This document shows, one piece after another, positions 1 to 10,218 of a DNA stretch of 64,000 nt. Under the pieces are notes generated by a model. That model was not told where the DNA came from, ran no database searches, and saw only the letters and a list, made by a program, of their open reading frames with translations. The stretch covers positions 6,696,001 to 6,760,000 of the forward strand of contig OZ252260.1 of the NCBI GenBank assembly GCA_965249925.1, given 5' to 3'. Source of the DNA: Hoeflea_A sp965249925. Lineage in GTDB: Bacteria > Pseudomonadota > Alphaproteobacteria > Rhizobiales > Rhizobiaceae. A program made the position numbers and the translations under genes. How positions within the stretch are numbered: position 1 is the stretch's first letter; every line of letters begins with the position of its first letter.

Positions 1-1
1 C

Positions 2-1219
2 GCCCACACTTTACGGAGGTCTCCGGCAGTCGCAGCCCCGGTCATCGGCAAGACCAGCCTCGCCATTGGGGCGTTTCTGACCGGATTTGTCATCAATGAA
101 CCGGCACCCTACGAGCTGTTTATGGCCGTGCTGGTGCCGATCTGGTTCCTGTTCGGTCTGAGGATATCGGCAAACAGTGCATTTCTGCTTGTTCTGCTGG
201 TGTTGTTCAACGTCGGTGGCCTGTTGTCGATGACGACGATGAGTGACATCGACAGCAATGCAACGCTGTATATCGCGGTTTCACTGTTCCTGGCTCTAAC
301 TGCGGTTTTCTTCGCCGCTGTCATCGAGGACGACGCCAGCCGGCTCCCGGTCATTTTCAACGCCTATCTGGCCGGCGCTCTGATCACCGCCCTCCTCGGG
401 ATTCTGGGTTACTTTGACGCGTTCCCGGGCGCCGATGTTTTCACCAGATACGATCGGGCCATGGGGGCCTTTCAGGATCCGAACGTCTTTGGCCCCTTTC
501 TCGTCCTGCCGTGCTGCTTTCTCATCTACAGAATGCTGACGGGGCCGTTGAGCGCTATGCCATGGAGGTTGCTGGCTCTTGGCATCTTGAGCTTCGGGGT
601 TTTTCTGTCCTTCTCGCGTGCGGCTTGGGGTCTTTATGTCATCTGCACGGCATTTGTTGTTTTCATGCTGCTGCTGAAGGAGCGTTCACAGCGCCTTCGC
701 CTGCGCATATTTCTGATCGCCACCTTCGGTTTCACCCTCATTGTGCTGTCTGTTTTGATCGCCCTGCAAGTCGACCACGTCGCTGACCTGTTCTCCACAC
801 GGGCGCAATTGCAGGATTACGATACGGCACTATTCGGCCGCTTCGCCCGTTACGGTCTGGGCTTTGACCTCGCCGCGCAGAGACCGTTTGGCATCGGTCC
901 GCTGGTATTCAGTCACCTCTACGGTGAAGATACCCACAATATCTGGCTCAAAGCCCTTCTCGACTACGGATGGTTGGGTTTTGTGGCGTTTCTGTCTCTC
1001 ACGCTATGGACCGCGGCCATCGGTTTCCGCTGTCTGCTGCGCCAGCGCGCGTGGCAGCCCTACCTGGTGTGTACGTATGCGGTCTTTGTCGGCCACATCC
1101 TGATGGCAACATTTATCGATATCGACCACTGGCGTCACTTCTACATCATGCTGGGTATCATCTGGGGCTGCGTCGGCCTTGAGCAGCGCTACCAGCGCAA
1201 GCGGCGCGGCGTGACCTGA
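2..1219 (+). CDS. O-antigen ligase/polymerase-like membrane protein (5' end outside window)
   Basis: The reading frame is open to the left edge without a stop, so the gene probably begins upstream of the window; the first internal ATG is at 122. The product is a polytopic membrane protein of the O-antigen ligase (Wzy/WaaL) superfamily, which polymerises or ligates polysaccharide chains on the periplasmic side of the inner membrane. Support comes from repeated hydrophobic segments along the length, an RAMGAFQDPNVFGPFLVLP-type segment near residues 113-131 of the part starting at 122, and an HNIWLKALLDYGWLG-like stretch near residue 275, both characteristic of Wzy_C proteins. It converges with adenine deaminase, with about 10 bases between the stop codons. 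The glycan substrate cannot be read from the sequence, and no other polysaccharide gene is visible here. Confidence 0.8.
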   Translation, partial: AHTLRRSPAVAAPVIGKTSLAIGAFLTGFVINEPAPYELFMAVLVPIWFLFGLRISANSAFLLVLLVLFNVGGLLSMTTMSDIDSNATLYIAVSLFLALTAVFFAAVIEDDASRLPVIFNAYLAGALITALLGILGYFDAFPGADVFTRYDRAMGAFQDPNVFGPFLVLPCCFLIYRMLTGPLSAMPWRLLALGILSFGVFLSFSRAAWGLYVICTAFVVFMLLLKERSQRLRLRIFLIATFGFTLIVLSVLIALQVDHVADLFSTRAQLQDYDTALFGRFARYGLGFDLAAQRPFGIGPLVFSHLYGEDTHNIWLKALLDYGWLGFVAFLSLTLWTAAIGFRCLLRQRAWQPYLVCTYAVFVGHILMATFIDIDHWRHFYIMLGIIWGCVGLEQRYQRKRRGVT

Positions 1220-1229
1220 CCGCGGGATT

Positions 1230-2936
1230 TCAGTTCGCCGGTGCCAGGTGTTCGAAACGGTCGACGTCGAACATGCCGCGGTCTGTGATCTTAAGATGCG
1301 GAATGACGGGCAACGGTAAAAACGCGACCTGCAGAAACGGTTCTTCGAGAACCGTACCGAGATCCCGTGCGGCCTTACGTAATGCGACAAGTTGTTCACG
1401 CACTGCCTCATAGGGCTCGAGACTCATCAGCCCGGCGATTGGCAGGCTAAGATCGGCCACCACTTTTCCCTTGTGCACCACGGCAAATCCGCCTTCGATC
1501 TCGCCCAACCGGTTGACCGCAACCGCCATGTCCTCCTCATTGGCGCCAACAACGCAGATATTGTGGCTGTCATGCCCGACTGTCGAAGCGATAGCGCCAT
1601 GTTGCATTCCGAATCCGTGCACGAAGCCGACGCCAACGTTGCCGGTCCGGCCGTGGCGTTCGATAACCGCCACCTTGATCACATCCTGTGCGGTATCGAT
1701 CTGCGGTCTGCCATCCACCACAGGAAGATCGAATTTAAGATGTTCGGTGATGATCCGGCCGGGCACGACGCCGATGACCGAAGTCGACCCGGACCGCGCC
1801 GGTGCGGCCAGATCCGCGGCGGTGATTGTCCGCGCCCGCACGCTGTTTCGGCCCACCGGCTCGACAATCCGACGTGCATCAAACCTCTGTGTCGTTACCG
1901 GACTGCCGCCGCAAATCACCTGATCGACCCTGCAATCCTCAAAATCATCCAGCACCACGATATCCGCGCGCCAGCCCGGAGCCAGAAGACCCCGGTCACG
2001 AAAGCCGAAAGCGCGGGCACCGGACAGGCTCGACGCCCGATATATGGCCAAAGGTTCGACGCCTGCGGCAATCGCCGTGCGGATCATGTGGTCCAGATGA
2101 CCGTACTCGCCGATGTCCAGCGGATTTCGATCATCCGTGCACAAGGCGAGAAACGGTGAATTGCGTTCCGTGATGATCGGCAGCAGTGCCTCGAGATCCT
2201 TCGACACGGAACCTTCTCGCACCAGGATATGCATGCCTTTCGACAGCTTTTCTCTCGCTTCCTCGGCAGTCGTGACTTCATGATCGGTTCGGATGCCGGC
2301 CGCGAGATAGCCGTTGAGGTCCAGACCGCGCACTTGCGGCGCATGGCCGTCTATGTGCTCACCCTGAAAGGCCTCCAGCTTGGCCAGGCAGTCCACGTCT
2401 TTGTTGAGCACACCTGGATAATTCATGAACTCGGCAAGCCCCAGAACCTTGGGGTGTTCCTTGAACGGCAACAGATCCTCTATCATCAGTTCAGCGCCTG
2501 CCGTTTCAAACGGTGTGGCCGGGACGCAGCTGCTGAGTTGCACTCGAATGTCCATGACGGTGTTCTGGGCACTGTCGAGAAAATAGCTGATGCCCTCCAC
2601 ACCGATCACATTGGCGATTTCATGCGGATCGCAGATGGCGGTTGTGATGCCGCGCGGTAAAACACATCGGTCGAACTCGTAGGGTGTCACCAGTGAGGAC
2701 TCGATGTGCAGATGCGTATCGACAAAGCCCGGAACCAAGGTTTTTCCGGTAACGTCGATTTCTACCTTGCCGCGATACTCGGCAAAGGTTCCGACGATCG
2801 TTTCGCCACAGATTGCGATATCCGTTTCGATCATCTCGCCGGATACCAGATCGAAAATACGACCGTTTTTCAGCACAAGATCCGCAGGCTCGACACCTCG
2901 GCCCTGGTCAATGCGATGCATCAAACGCTCACTCAT
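1230..2936 (-). CDS. ade: adenine deaminase
   Basis: Predicted cytoplasmic adenine deaminase (adenine to hypoxanthine plus ammonia; purine salvage and nitrogen release) of the amidohydrolase superfamily. The 568-residue length fits the Ade family. The early metal-binding HxH motif is at H75/H77 in VDTHLHIESS, followed by ITTAICDPHEIANVIG, a strong family signature. A second conserved block reads LALCTDDRNPLDIGEYGHLDHMIR, with the aspartates and histidines expected of the metal site (given here as a description of position about 265-288). The C-terminal half contains GHDSHNICVVG, typical of adenine deaminases. The ATG is preceded by AAGGAGAG at about 6 bases, which supports the start. It stands alone between two convergent or co-directional neighbours, and no purine operon is visible. 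Confidence 0.95.
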   Translation of the reverse strand: MSERLMHRIDQGRGVEPADLVLKNGRIFDLVSGEMIETDIAICGETIVGTFAEYRGKVEIDVTGKTLVPGFVDTHLHIESSLVTPYEFDRCVLPRGITTAICDPHEIANVIGVEGISYFLDSAQNTVMDIRVQLSSCVPATPFETAGAELMIEDLLPFKEHPKVLGLAEFMNYPGVLNKDVDCLAKLEAFQGEHIDGHAPQVRGLDLNGYLAAGIRTDHEVTTAEEAREKLSKGMHILVREGSVSKDLEALLPIITERNSPFLALCTDDRNPLDIGEYGHLDHMIRTAIAAGVEPLAIYRASSLSGARAFGFRDRGLLAPGWRADIVVLDDFEDCRVDQVICGGSPVTTQRFDARRIVEPVGRNSVRARTITAADLAAPARSGSTSVIGVVPGRIITEHLKFDLPVVDGRPQIDTAQDVIKVAVIERHGRTGNVGVGFVHGFGMQHGAIASTVGHDSHNICVVGANEEDMAVAVNRLGEIEGGFAVVHKGKVVADLSLPIAGLMSLEPYEAVREQLVALRKAARDLGTVLEEPFLQVAFLPLPVIPHLKITDRGMFDVDRFEHLAPAN

Positions 2937-3042
2937 GCCTCTCTCCTTCGGTCAGCCGGGTCTCACCACCGGACGCGGTGGACCGGTCGGCTGCAATATT
3001 GGTCTCGCGTATCATTGGCGAACGCGGGAAACGAGCCTGCGC

Positions 3043-6000
3043 CTAATAGTCCCGCTCGAAAAACACGCCGGCTTTGGTTTCGCCATCGGAGTCGGCCTCG
3101 CCCCTGAGCTTTACAGTGTCGGTCAGCTCCATCTCGATCACGACTCTATCGGTTCCGCCGGAAAGCCCCTTTTCGATATTGATATAGGTACGATCGTTGA
3201 GGTAGCTGCCGATGCCGAGTGCCGTTCCGTTGCCCTCCTCGTCCGGGATAAGGTTGAGATCGGCAAGACCCGTCAGATTGCGCAACGTTCCGAACAAACC
3301 CTCGCCTGAGCTGGTGCCGCTGAGCTGCGATACGGCATTTGCTAGCTGGGCGATCTGCAGCGGCGAGAGTCGGGAAAGGTTTCGGTTGAAGAACAGGTTG
3401 GACAGGATCTCGTCCTGCGGCATGCTTGGGCTCGAGGTGAAGGAGATTTCCGGCGACGAAGCGGTGCCTTCAATGACAATGGAATAGGATGTCCCACTGA
3501 CTGTCGTGGTCGTCTGGAAATCCAGCGACGGATCCATGGGACCGGCAAAAACGATCGTGCCGCGGTCGAAATCAAACCGCCGGTTCAGCAGGTCGAGACG
3601 ACCGCGGATCATGCTGAAGGTGCCCGATGCCCGCGGATTGCTGACCGCCCCGAATACCCGAAGGGACCCGCCGAACTCCGAGTCGATACCCCTGCCCCGG
3701 AAAAAGATGCGATTGGGCGCATTCACGGTTAGGTCGAGTTGCAAGCCGCCCTGGTCGGTGTCGGCGCCGTCAGGACTGCTCGGCGATATCTCTTCCGCCT
3801 GTTCGATGATGGTCCTTGACGCGTTTACGTGCCTGACATCGACGAAGGGTATGGACGCCGGAAGTCTTTCGGGAATGCTGATATCGGTACGTCTGAGCGT
3901 CACGGTGCCGCCAATCGCACCGGTCCGCAAAAGCGGGCCGCTAACGCTCAGTTCGGCATCATATTGGGCGCTGATAATCTCACCGAAGATGTACGTCCCG
4001 TCCGTCACGGCGATCCTCAGATCGGCTGGCAGCCCACTCGCCCGATCGACGTCAATCGAACCGGAAACCGAAAGCCGCCCGTTCGACCCGACACGCCCTT
4101 CAAGACGCGTGACCTGGGCCCGCGTTCCCGTAAAATCGATTTGCCCCGCAATGTCGCGAATGGTCAGCGCCGAGTTGGACTCGATGAATGTCGCATTGCT
4201 CGTCGTAAGCCGGCCGCTTAGTTGCGGCACATCGGGCGTGCCGCCGATGGTCAGCGCGATATTCACACCTCCCTCTATCAGGATCCCGGCCGATGACAGC
4301 GGTACGGCGGCAAACTCGAACGGCGCGTTGCCATCCACACTGAGATCCAGGGCTGGACCGGCGCCAAGGTCGACCGTTCCGCCGGCCCTCAGATTCATGC
4401 CGCCGCCCGTCGCCGTTGCGGTGGCTGTCAGGAGACCCGCCTCCAAAGTGCCCGTCGACACCACGCCAATGGAAGGAATTTGAGCTTCTCGCGACGCAGC
4501 AACGGATACATTGCTTAAACGAAGGTCATAGGAGACTGAGGGTTCGGCGGCTGTGCCCGAAATCTTGGCGTCCAATGTCATTGACCCGGCCGGGGCAAGA
4601 TCGCCCCGTGCAACCGATCCCAACAGGGAGACCGGCGCGGTGCCACGCACAGTAAGGTCGACCGCCGGCGTGCCGCTGATATCGACCGTACCATTGGCCG
4701 CCATGTTCAGGCCGCTGCCGCTGCCGGTTGCCGAGGCGTTCAGGACACCGGATGAAAAATCACCCTTCGATGCAAGGGCGAAGGCGGGAAGCCGCGCCGC
4801 CCGTGTCGCGGCGACTGAAAACTGGCTGACACGAACGTCATAGGCAACAACCGGGTCCGCGGTCGTGCCTGAAACATCGGCATTCACTGCAATCGATCCC
4901 GAGGGCGCCATTCCCGCGGGCGCAAGAGGCTCAAGCAGCGCCACCGGAACCGAGCCGTTCACCGTGAGATCGAGAACCGGTGTATCGGACACTTGCACCG
5001 TACCGGCGGCTTTGAGATCCAAACCATCGCCGCTTGCGGCGACCTCGGTCTTCAGAATGCCATTCTCGAAGGTCCCGTTGGAAGCGATACCGATCGACGG
5101 CAGCTGAGCCGAACGCGTCGCGGAGACGGATACGTTTTGCAATCTCAGATCATAGGAGACCGATGGATTGCTTGCGGTCCCGTCTATCTTGGCGTCGGCA
5201 TCGATGGTTCCCGTCTGGCCCAGCCCGGTGGGCGCGACCTGTTCAAACAGCGCCAACGGAAACGAGTTGACGGCGACCGTCAGCGCAAGCTGGTCTGAGG
5301 CGGTCCCGTCGATCGAGATCGAACCCTGGTCGGCGCGAAGTCTGACGCCGTCTATCTGCACCCCTGCCGCGGTCAGCGTGATCTTGGCCGGTTCCGTCAG
5401 CTCGACCGGAATGGAGGCGTATTCACCGCTTGCGTCGCTGATGTCGATGGATGTGCTTCCGTCGCCGGAGCTGATTTGCCCCGTGACTGACGCTGGTGCG
5501 TTCTCAAAGATCGCGTCAACATCGAACTGCAACGCATCCCGAGTTCCGGAAACGCGGGCGTTGACATCCTGAACGCCCGTACCCGACACACTTACCGCGT
5601 TGCTTGCCACTGTGGCATCGACGGTCAGAGCGTTTTGCGGATCGAGGATGATGGCCGAAGCTTGGGTTCCGGTCAGCTGAGCTGCGCCGAGGTCCAGCTG
5701 ATCGGATGTCAGCGTCGCTTCAACCTTCTGCACCGCATCCTGGTCGGTAAAGACCACTTTCCCACTGAGGCTGCCGGACAATCCCTCCTGAAGCAGCAGA
5801 GGGCCCAGTTCGGCAAGCGAGGTTATGTCGACGTCTAATTCGCCAACCAGTATGCCGCGCGAGTCCGGCTTCAGGTTACCCTGGGCCTCGGCACCAGGCA
5901 CGACCAAATCGAGCGTTTCCGCCAGCAGGTTGCCGTCGCTATCCGTCTTGATCGCAGCAGAAACCGAGATCGGTTGATCGGTGTAGCGGCCCGTCAGTTT

Positions 6001-7842
6001 GACGTCGACGTTCGGACCGGCCGCTGCTACGGAACCACTGGCCTCTAGGGCTAGATTCTCCAGCGGTTCGTCGAGGATTGTCACGTCCTTGCCGGCCGCC
6101 TCAATCGAGAACTGCGGCGTTTGCACGGTGCCGGAAAGCGAAACGGTGGCGTCGACGGCACCCGCCAGACCATCGTTGAGTGTACTCAGGGAAGTCAGGC
6201 TGGCCGTGCCGTCGAGTTGCAGGCTGTCAGGAGAAAATCCGCCGCTCACCTGCGCCTGCAGATTTCCGCTTTCCACCATGACATCGTTGAACCGGAGTAT
6301 GCCGTCACTGCTCCGCGAGACCTGGCCGGAAATCCCTGTCGCCTGGCGACCAAGCAGCTGCTCCCAGGGACTCTGGTTCTGCTCGGCCACCGTGGCCGTC
6401 AGCGCGACATCGAAGTCGCCTGTCGACAGGTCCACACGGCCATTTCCGTCGGCGCCGATCTGGCTTGCCGTTACCTTGGCATTAGCAATCGTCAACACGC
6501 GCTCTGCGACCTGTCCGGTCACCGAGGCGCTTAGGGTGCCGGCGATCAGTTCGTCGAGCGCAGTTTGCCCGGAAGCAAGCGAATCGACCTGCAGTGTCAG
6601 GTCGAATGGGCCGGAGGCTGTGAGGAAACTCACAGCTGGCGAGCGCCCCGAAAGCCGGGCACCGGTAACCGACCGGCTGCCGTCCGATAGGGATGCCACC
6701 GAGCCCGATAACGACCAATCGGCCTGCTCCAGTGTTCCTTTCATGGATGTGGTCAGGTCCGTGTAACCAACATAGATCGTCGATCCATCCGGCAAATCGA
6801 AGGCCACCTGGCTGCCGTCGCGGCCAAACTCTACATCCGCGCTCAAATCGACTTCGTTGGCCGCAGGGAGTACGTGGCCGGTGGCGTTTACGCTCACAAG
6901 GGCAGATCTGGCCATAATCCTGTGCAGCCTGAGCGTGCGTTCGCCATCCCTTTCCACCGAAAGCTCTATTTGCGTTTCACCCGCAAAAAAGGGTGTGATC
7001 TGCGCAGGCACAAGCGGCGCCAGGAAGCCCCTGAGGCTGCCCTCGATCGACTGCCGCGCCTCGGTGATCGCCAACGAAACCGATCCGTCGACCGTTTTTT
7101 GCTGGTCAAGACTGACCTCCAGATCAGCCTGCCAATTGTTCAGGGTGCCGACGCCGTTCACCTCGACGTCGACAGCAGGCAACCCCTCGATCTGCAGCGC
7201 CCTTGCCAACAGTCCATCCTGCGGCTCGCTGGCCGAGAGCTTGAGATCCAGCGCATTGGTTTCCGGCGCGATTTTCCATTCAGACGAAATCTCGCCGGCT
7301 TTGCCGTCAACGCGCACGAGATCCAGAATCCCGGAAAGATCGAGTGGGTTCTCCCGCAACAGCAAGGAGCCGGTCAATTGCAGATCGGCCGCCTCTCCCA
7401 ATACGGGTTCGTCCAGTGCGATGGCCTGAACAAAGATATTGTCGACTTTGGCGTTGATCCTCGGGAGACCGGCACTTCCGCCAGAGCTCTGGTCGCCCGC
7501 CGTCGGTCGGCGCGCAACATTGATTGCCTGAACTGAAAGCCGCGAGGCATCGATACGGCCGGTCAGGAGCGGCATCCGGGCAAGGTCCATCTCGACGCCG
7601 GTGACGGTGAGCCACACGCCGTCGGAATCCGAAATCGACACCTGGTCAACCACGACCGGACCGCCAAGCACCCCACCCAGTCCGGAAATCTCAATCCCCG
7701 TACCTGGTGAACTGGCCAATCTGTTGATGACAGACGTCGTCAACGAAAGCCCGGGAGCGGTTCCAAGCAGAACCCAGACGATCAGGACCGGGCTCAAAAA
7801 GACGATCAGGCAAATTGTCAGGACACGCCGCATGCTTTTCAT
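3043..7842 (-). CDS. tamB: translocation/assembly module protein TamB
   Basis: Large AsmA/TamB-type (DUF490) protein of about 1599 residues, anchored in the inner membrane by an N-terminal hydrophobic helix (about residues 5-25) and spanning the periplasm. Family members work with TamA or act as lipid-transfer bridges between the membranes. The body is low in charge, rich in Ser/Thr/Gly/Asp and beta-strand repeats. It includes three tandem 104-residue repeats. The last 350 or so residues are the conserved TamB domain (GTIVFAGPMDPSLDF, then GRVSGTSYS-like strands and a final FFERDY). The frame extends upstream only to a TTG; the ATG at 7842 directly precedes the membrane anchor and is preferred. 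It lies downstream of tamA on the same strand with a gap of about 126 bases, the usual TamA-TamB order. Confidence 0.92.
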   Translation of the reverse strand: MKSMRRVLTICLIVFLSPVLIVWVLLGTAPGLSLTTSVINRLASSPGTGIEISGLGGVLGGPVVVDQVSISDSDGVWLTVTGVEMDLARMPLLTGRIDASRLSVQAINVARRPTAGDQSSGGSAGLPRINAKVDNIFVQAIALDEPVLGEAADLQLTGSLLLRENPLDLSGILDLVRVDGKAGEISSEWKIAPETNALDLKLSASEPQDGLLARALQIEGLPAVDVEVNGVGTLNNWQADLEVSLDQQKTVDGSVSLAITEARQSIEGSLRGFLAPLVPAQITPFFAGETQIELSVERDGERTLRLHRIMARSALVSVNATGHVLPAANEVDLSADVEFGRDGSQVAFDLPDGSTIYVGYTDLTTSMKGTLEQADWSLSGSVASLSDGSRSVTGARLSGRSPAVSFLTASGPFDLTLQVDSLASGQTALDELIAGTLSASVTGQVAERVLTIANAKVTASQIGADGNGRVDLSTGDFDVALTATVAEQNQSPWEQLLGRQATGISGQVSRSSDGILRFNDVMVESGNLQAQVSGGFSPDSLQLDGTASLTSLSTLNDGLAGAVDATVSLSGTVQTPQFSIEAAGKDVTILDEPLENLALEASGSVAAAGPNVDVKLTGRYTDQPISVSAAIKTDSDGNLLAETLDLVVPGAEAQGNLKPDSRGILVGELDVDITSLAELGPLLLQEGLSGSLSGKVVFTDQDAVQKVEATLTSDQLDLGAAQLTGTQASAIILDPQNALTVDATVASNAVSVSGTGVQDVNARVSGTRDALQFDVDAIFENAPASVTGQISSGDGSTSIDISDASGEYASIPVELTEPAKITLTAAGVQIDGVRLRADQGSISIDGTASDQLALTVAVNSFPLALFEQVAPTGLGQTGTIDADAKIDGTASNPSVSYDLRLQNVSVSATRSAQLPSIGIASNGTFENGILKTEVAASGDGLDLKAAGTVQVSDTPVLDLTVNGSVPVALLEPLAPAGMAPSGSIAVNADVSGTTADPVVAYDVRVSQFSVAATRAARLPAFALASKGDFSSGVLNASATGSGSGLNMAANGTVDISGTPAVDLTVRGTAPVSLLGSVARGDLAPAGSMTLDAKISGTAAEPSVSYDLRLSNVSVAASREAQIPSIGVVSTGTLEAGLLTATATATGGGMNLRAGGTVDLGAGPALDLSVDGNAPFEFAAVPLSSAGILIEGGVNIALTIGGTPDVPQLSGRLTTSNATFIESNSALTIRDIAGQIDFTGTRAQVTRLEGRVGSNGRLSVSGSIDVDRASGLPADLRIAVTDGTYIFGEIISAQYDAELSVSGPLLRTGAIGGTVTLRRTDISIPERLPASIPFVDVRHVNASRTIIEQAEEISPSSPDGADTDQGGLQLDLTVNAPNRIFFRGRGIDSEFGGSLRVFGAVSNPRASGTFSMIRGRLDLLNRRFDFDRGTIVFAGPMDPSLDFQTTTTVSGTSYSIVIEGTASSPEISFTSSPSMPQDEILSNLFFNRNLSRLSPLQIAQLANAVSQLSGTSSGEGLFGTLRNLTGLADLNLIPDEEGNGTALGIGSYLNDRTYINIEKGLSGGTDRVVIEMELTDTVKLRGEADSDGETKAGVFFERDY
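4294..5229 (-). repeat. three tandem 104-residue repeats inside tamB
   Basis: Three consecutive 312-base units (5229-4918, 4917-4606, 4605-4294) encode 104-residue repeats with the same order of motifs. Each unit has a GSI/GTI start, then DGTA-type, SYDLRL-type, VSVSATR-type and LPSIGIAS-type segments, and ends in LDLTVNGSVPVALLEPLAP or a relative. The register holds without gaps across the three units. A weaker half-copy lies just upstream in the protein, ending SFPLALFEQVAP. The repeats probably extend the beta-taco groove of TamB. Confidence 0.85.
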
Positions 7843-7968
7843 ATCATGTCTCAGTCCAATACACGCGCGCTGCAATAGTGTTCAGATAAGTCGCAAGCAT
7901 CGCCGTTCATTCGGTACCGATTCTTCTCTCACAATCTTACCAGATGTTTGTGTCCGAGAGATGGACAA

Positions 7969-9888
7969 TCAAAAGGCCTGCCCAAGCCCCAGATAAAAGG
8001 CAACGCTCGGATCGCCCGAGATTTTTCTGAGCGGAACCGCGACATCCACGCGAAGCGGACCCACGGGTGTCAGGTAGCGCACCCCGGCACCGACCCCGGT
8101 GTACCAAGTCCCTCCCTGTCCCGGTGTCGATGACTCGAATGCGCCGCCACCGTCGACGAAAGTGGCCAGACCGATCCGTTCCGTTACCAGGAAACGGGCT
8201 TCAAGTGAGGTTTCGATGAAGGACAAGCCACCCGTCGGTTGCCCGGTGGCGCTGCGGGGCCCGGCATTCTGGTAGGTATAGCCGCGGATCGATCCGCCGC
8301 CGCCGGCATAGAAACGGCGGTCCGCCGGAATGGAGTCCAGGCTGGATCCCAGAATAGATCCGGCAGCAACCCGTCCGGCCAACACAAACGTCCGGGCCTC
8401 GTTGACTGCCCGATAGGCGCTGAACGATCCCTGCGTCTTAAGGAACATGTTGTCGTTGTCGGTGTCGTAGGTCGGCTCCCCGTAGAACAAGACACGGTAT
8501 CCGGTTGTCGGGTTGAGTTTGTTGTCGCGCGTATCCCACACGAGCTGTCCCGGCAGCGACAACAGCGAGGCGCGGTTCGGGCCGAAGCTTGTGTTCAGGT
8601 AGTCAGCGGTCTCGTATTTGAGATCGATTTCGCCGATCAGAGCATCGCTGAACTGGTGCTCGAAACCGATGGTTCCGGCCAGAGACTGCTTATCGTATGC
8701 ATCGGTATCCTGCAGCAGCGCTTCAGCGCTCGCCCTGAAATTGGTCATCGGTGTGAATACGCCGGGCTTCTTGTATGTGGCGGTGATGTTGTAATCGAGG
8801 CCACCCTGGAAGTTGGACCGGCCAATGCCAGTGATACCGCCTTCTAAGCGAAAATTCTCGGCCCGACCGAAGAGATTGCGGTGGATCCAGAAACCTTCGA
8901 AACCAAGGCCATCGGTTGTTGCGGCGGTAACCCCGGCCCCGACGGTCCGCTTCTTCCGTTCCGCGACAGTGATGGTGATCGGCACCGCATTGCCGTCGAC
9001 CGGATTGTCGCCCTCCTCGATCACCACACTGTTGAAGACACCAAGACCGCGTAGGCGTGCACCGGCATCGGCCAGCACTTTCGGACTGAATTGCCCACCA
9101 CGGGGAATATTTGCCTGCCTCTCGATAAACTGCGGATCGACCTCTGAGGCGCCGACGACCGTGACCTCCCCGAACACCGCCAGAGGGCCGGGAGCCAATC
9201 GCAGCGTGACCTCAAGCGTATCGGTGCGGTGGTCCGCCGTCAGTTTGCTCTCGCTGATGCGGGCAAAGGCATAGCCATCGTCCCGCCAGGCGGAGACCAA
9301 TTCACGACTGGCCTCGACGACGAACTCGGATTTGGCCGGCGCACCCGTGACAACGCCGAAAGGAGAAAGATCGATCGGTTCACCTGAAACGGTGGCGGCA
9401 TCGGGGCGCGAAAAAGTAAACACCGGTCCCGCTTTGACGAAGATGACGACATTCGCCTTACCGCCGCGATCCAACACCGCGTCGATGGGTATCTGTTCGA
9501 ATGGTCGCCCGTTGATGAGGATTGCCACGGTGGCGCCGTAGAGCGCCTGGGCATAGAGGGCGGCCACAAGGCGGCGCCTGTCGTTGCGTGCCCGGCTTAA
9601 CAAGCCGACCGAACCGGAAGCCGGCTTTTCGACCTCGGTCACCAGAAGTGAAACCGACTCCAGGCTCTCCTTGAGTGCGGGATCGTCGACGGAAAGGCTG
9701 ACGTTATAAGATACCGGATCAACAACATCCTGCGTCTCCGGTTCCGGCTCTTCGTCCCGCTTGCCCCACAATTGTATGCCGAACAATTTCAGGGCTGCGG
9801 CAGGCGTCGCGGGCATGGCGACGGCGATTGCCGCGACCATCACCGTCGCAATCCCTGCCCGGCTGACCCTGTCTCGACGGCTGCTCAT
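7969..9888 (-). CDS. tamA: autotransporter assembly factor TamA (BamA/TamA family outer membrane protein)
   Basis: Outer membrane protein of the Omp85 superfamily, 639 residues. It has an N-terminal signal peptide (about 1-33, with an AxA-type end before LKLFG), periplasmic POTRA domains to roughly residue 290, and a C-terminal 16-strand barrel. The Omp85 loop-6 motif is visible as GGGGSIRGY in the last third, and the chain ends in LGLGQAF with a terminal Phe, as expected of a barrel recognised by BAM. TamA with TamB helps insert some outer-membrane proteins. The adjacent tamB on the same strand supports TamA rather than BamA, as does the absence of lpxD/fabZ neighbours typical of bamA. The start ATG has only a weak ribosome-binding site. 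Confidence 0.92.
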   Translation of the reverse strand: MSSRRDRVSRAGIATVMVAAIAVAMPATPAAALKLFGIQLWGKRDEEPEPETQDVVDPVSYNVSLSVDDPALKESLESVSLLVTEVEKPASGSVGLLSRARNDRRRLVAALYAQALYGATVAILINGRPFEQIPIDAVLDRGGKANVVIFVKAGPVFTFSRPDAATVSGEPIDLSPFGVVTGAPAKSEFVVEASRELVSAWRDDGYAFARISESKLTADHRTDTLEVTLRLAPGPLAVFGEVTVVGASEVDPQFIERQANIPRGGQFSPKVLADAGARLRGLGVFNSVVIEEGDNPVDGNAVPITITVAERKKRTVGAGVTAATTDGLGFEGFWIHRNLFGRAENFRLEGGITGIGRSNFQGGLDYNITATYKKPGVFTPMTNFRASAEALLQDTDAYDKQSLAGTIGFEHQFSDALIGEIDLKYETADYLNTSFGPNRASLLSLPGQLVWDTRDNKLNPTTGYRVLFYGEPTYDTDNDNMFLKTQGSFSAYRAVNEARTFVLAGRVAAGSILGSSLDSIPADRRFYAGGGGSIRGYTYQNAGPRSATGQPTGGLSFIETSLEARFLVTERIGLATFVDGGGAFESSTPGQGGTWYTGVGAGVRYLTPVGPLRVDVAVPLRKISGDPSVAFYLGLGQAF

Positions 9889-10218
9889 CCAACTCGCTGC
9901 AGCGCCGGACCGGAGTTTATGCGCAGGCCCCCGCCCGCGCCGGGCGGTGAACCCGTGAAGCCATTCCAGGAGCCGGTCTGCAATACCCTTCCTTGCACAA
10001 TGACACGGGACCCGCCCGTCAGCGGGTTACGCTAATCTTCATTAGCCCGGAAACAGCCTTTGGGCCAATACCCCGGAACGCAATGCTCATCCGTCTGGGC
10101 GCTGACGCCCAATCGACCTGCCACGATACTACAGCTCAATCGTCACTAAATCCTAACCAAACCGGGCAGGACAGCGTTAACCATGGGTTGCTGCCGTAAC
10201 CGTGGGGTGCCGCGGTGG
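9889..10218. other. 330-base intergenic region between tamA and the VOC gene
   Basis: This lies upstream of tamA (minus strand) and downstream of the minus-strand VOC gene, so it should carry the VOC terminator and the tamA promoter. Short GC-rich inverted repeats occur near 9940-9955 and 10012-10028, but none is followed by a clear T-run. A TTAACCAT octamer, identical to a CtrA half-site, is at 10177-10184. No convincing gene is present. Confidence 0.5.

Noticed and set aside
10177..10184. TTAACCAT octamers (10177-10184 and 26349-26356) as CtrA sites
   Set aside because: They match a CtrA half-site, but single 8-mers occur often by chance and no second half at the right spacing was found.
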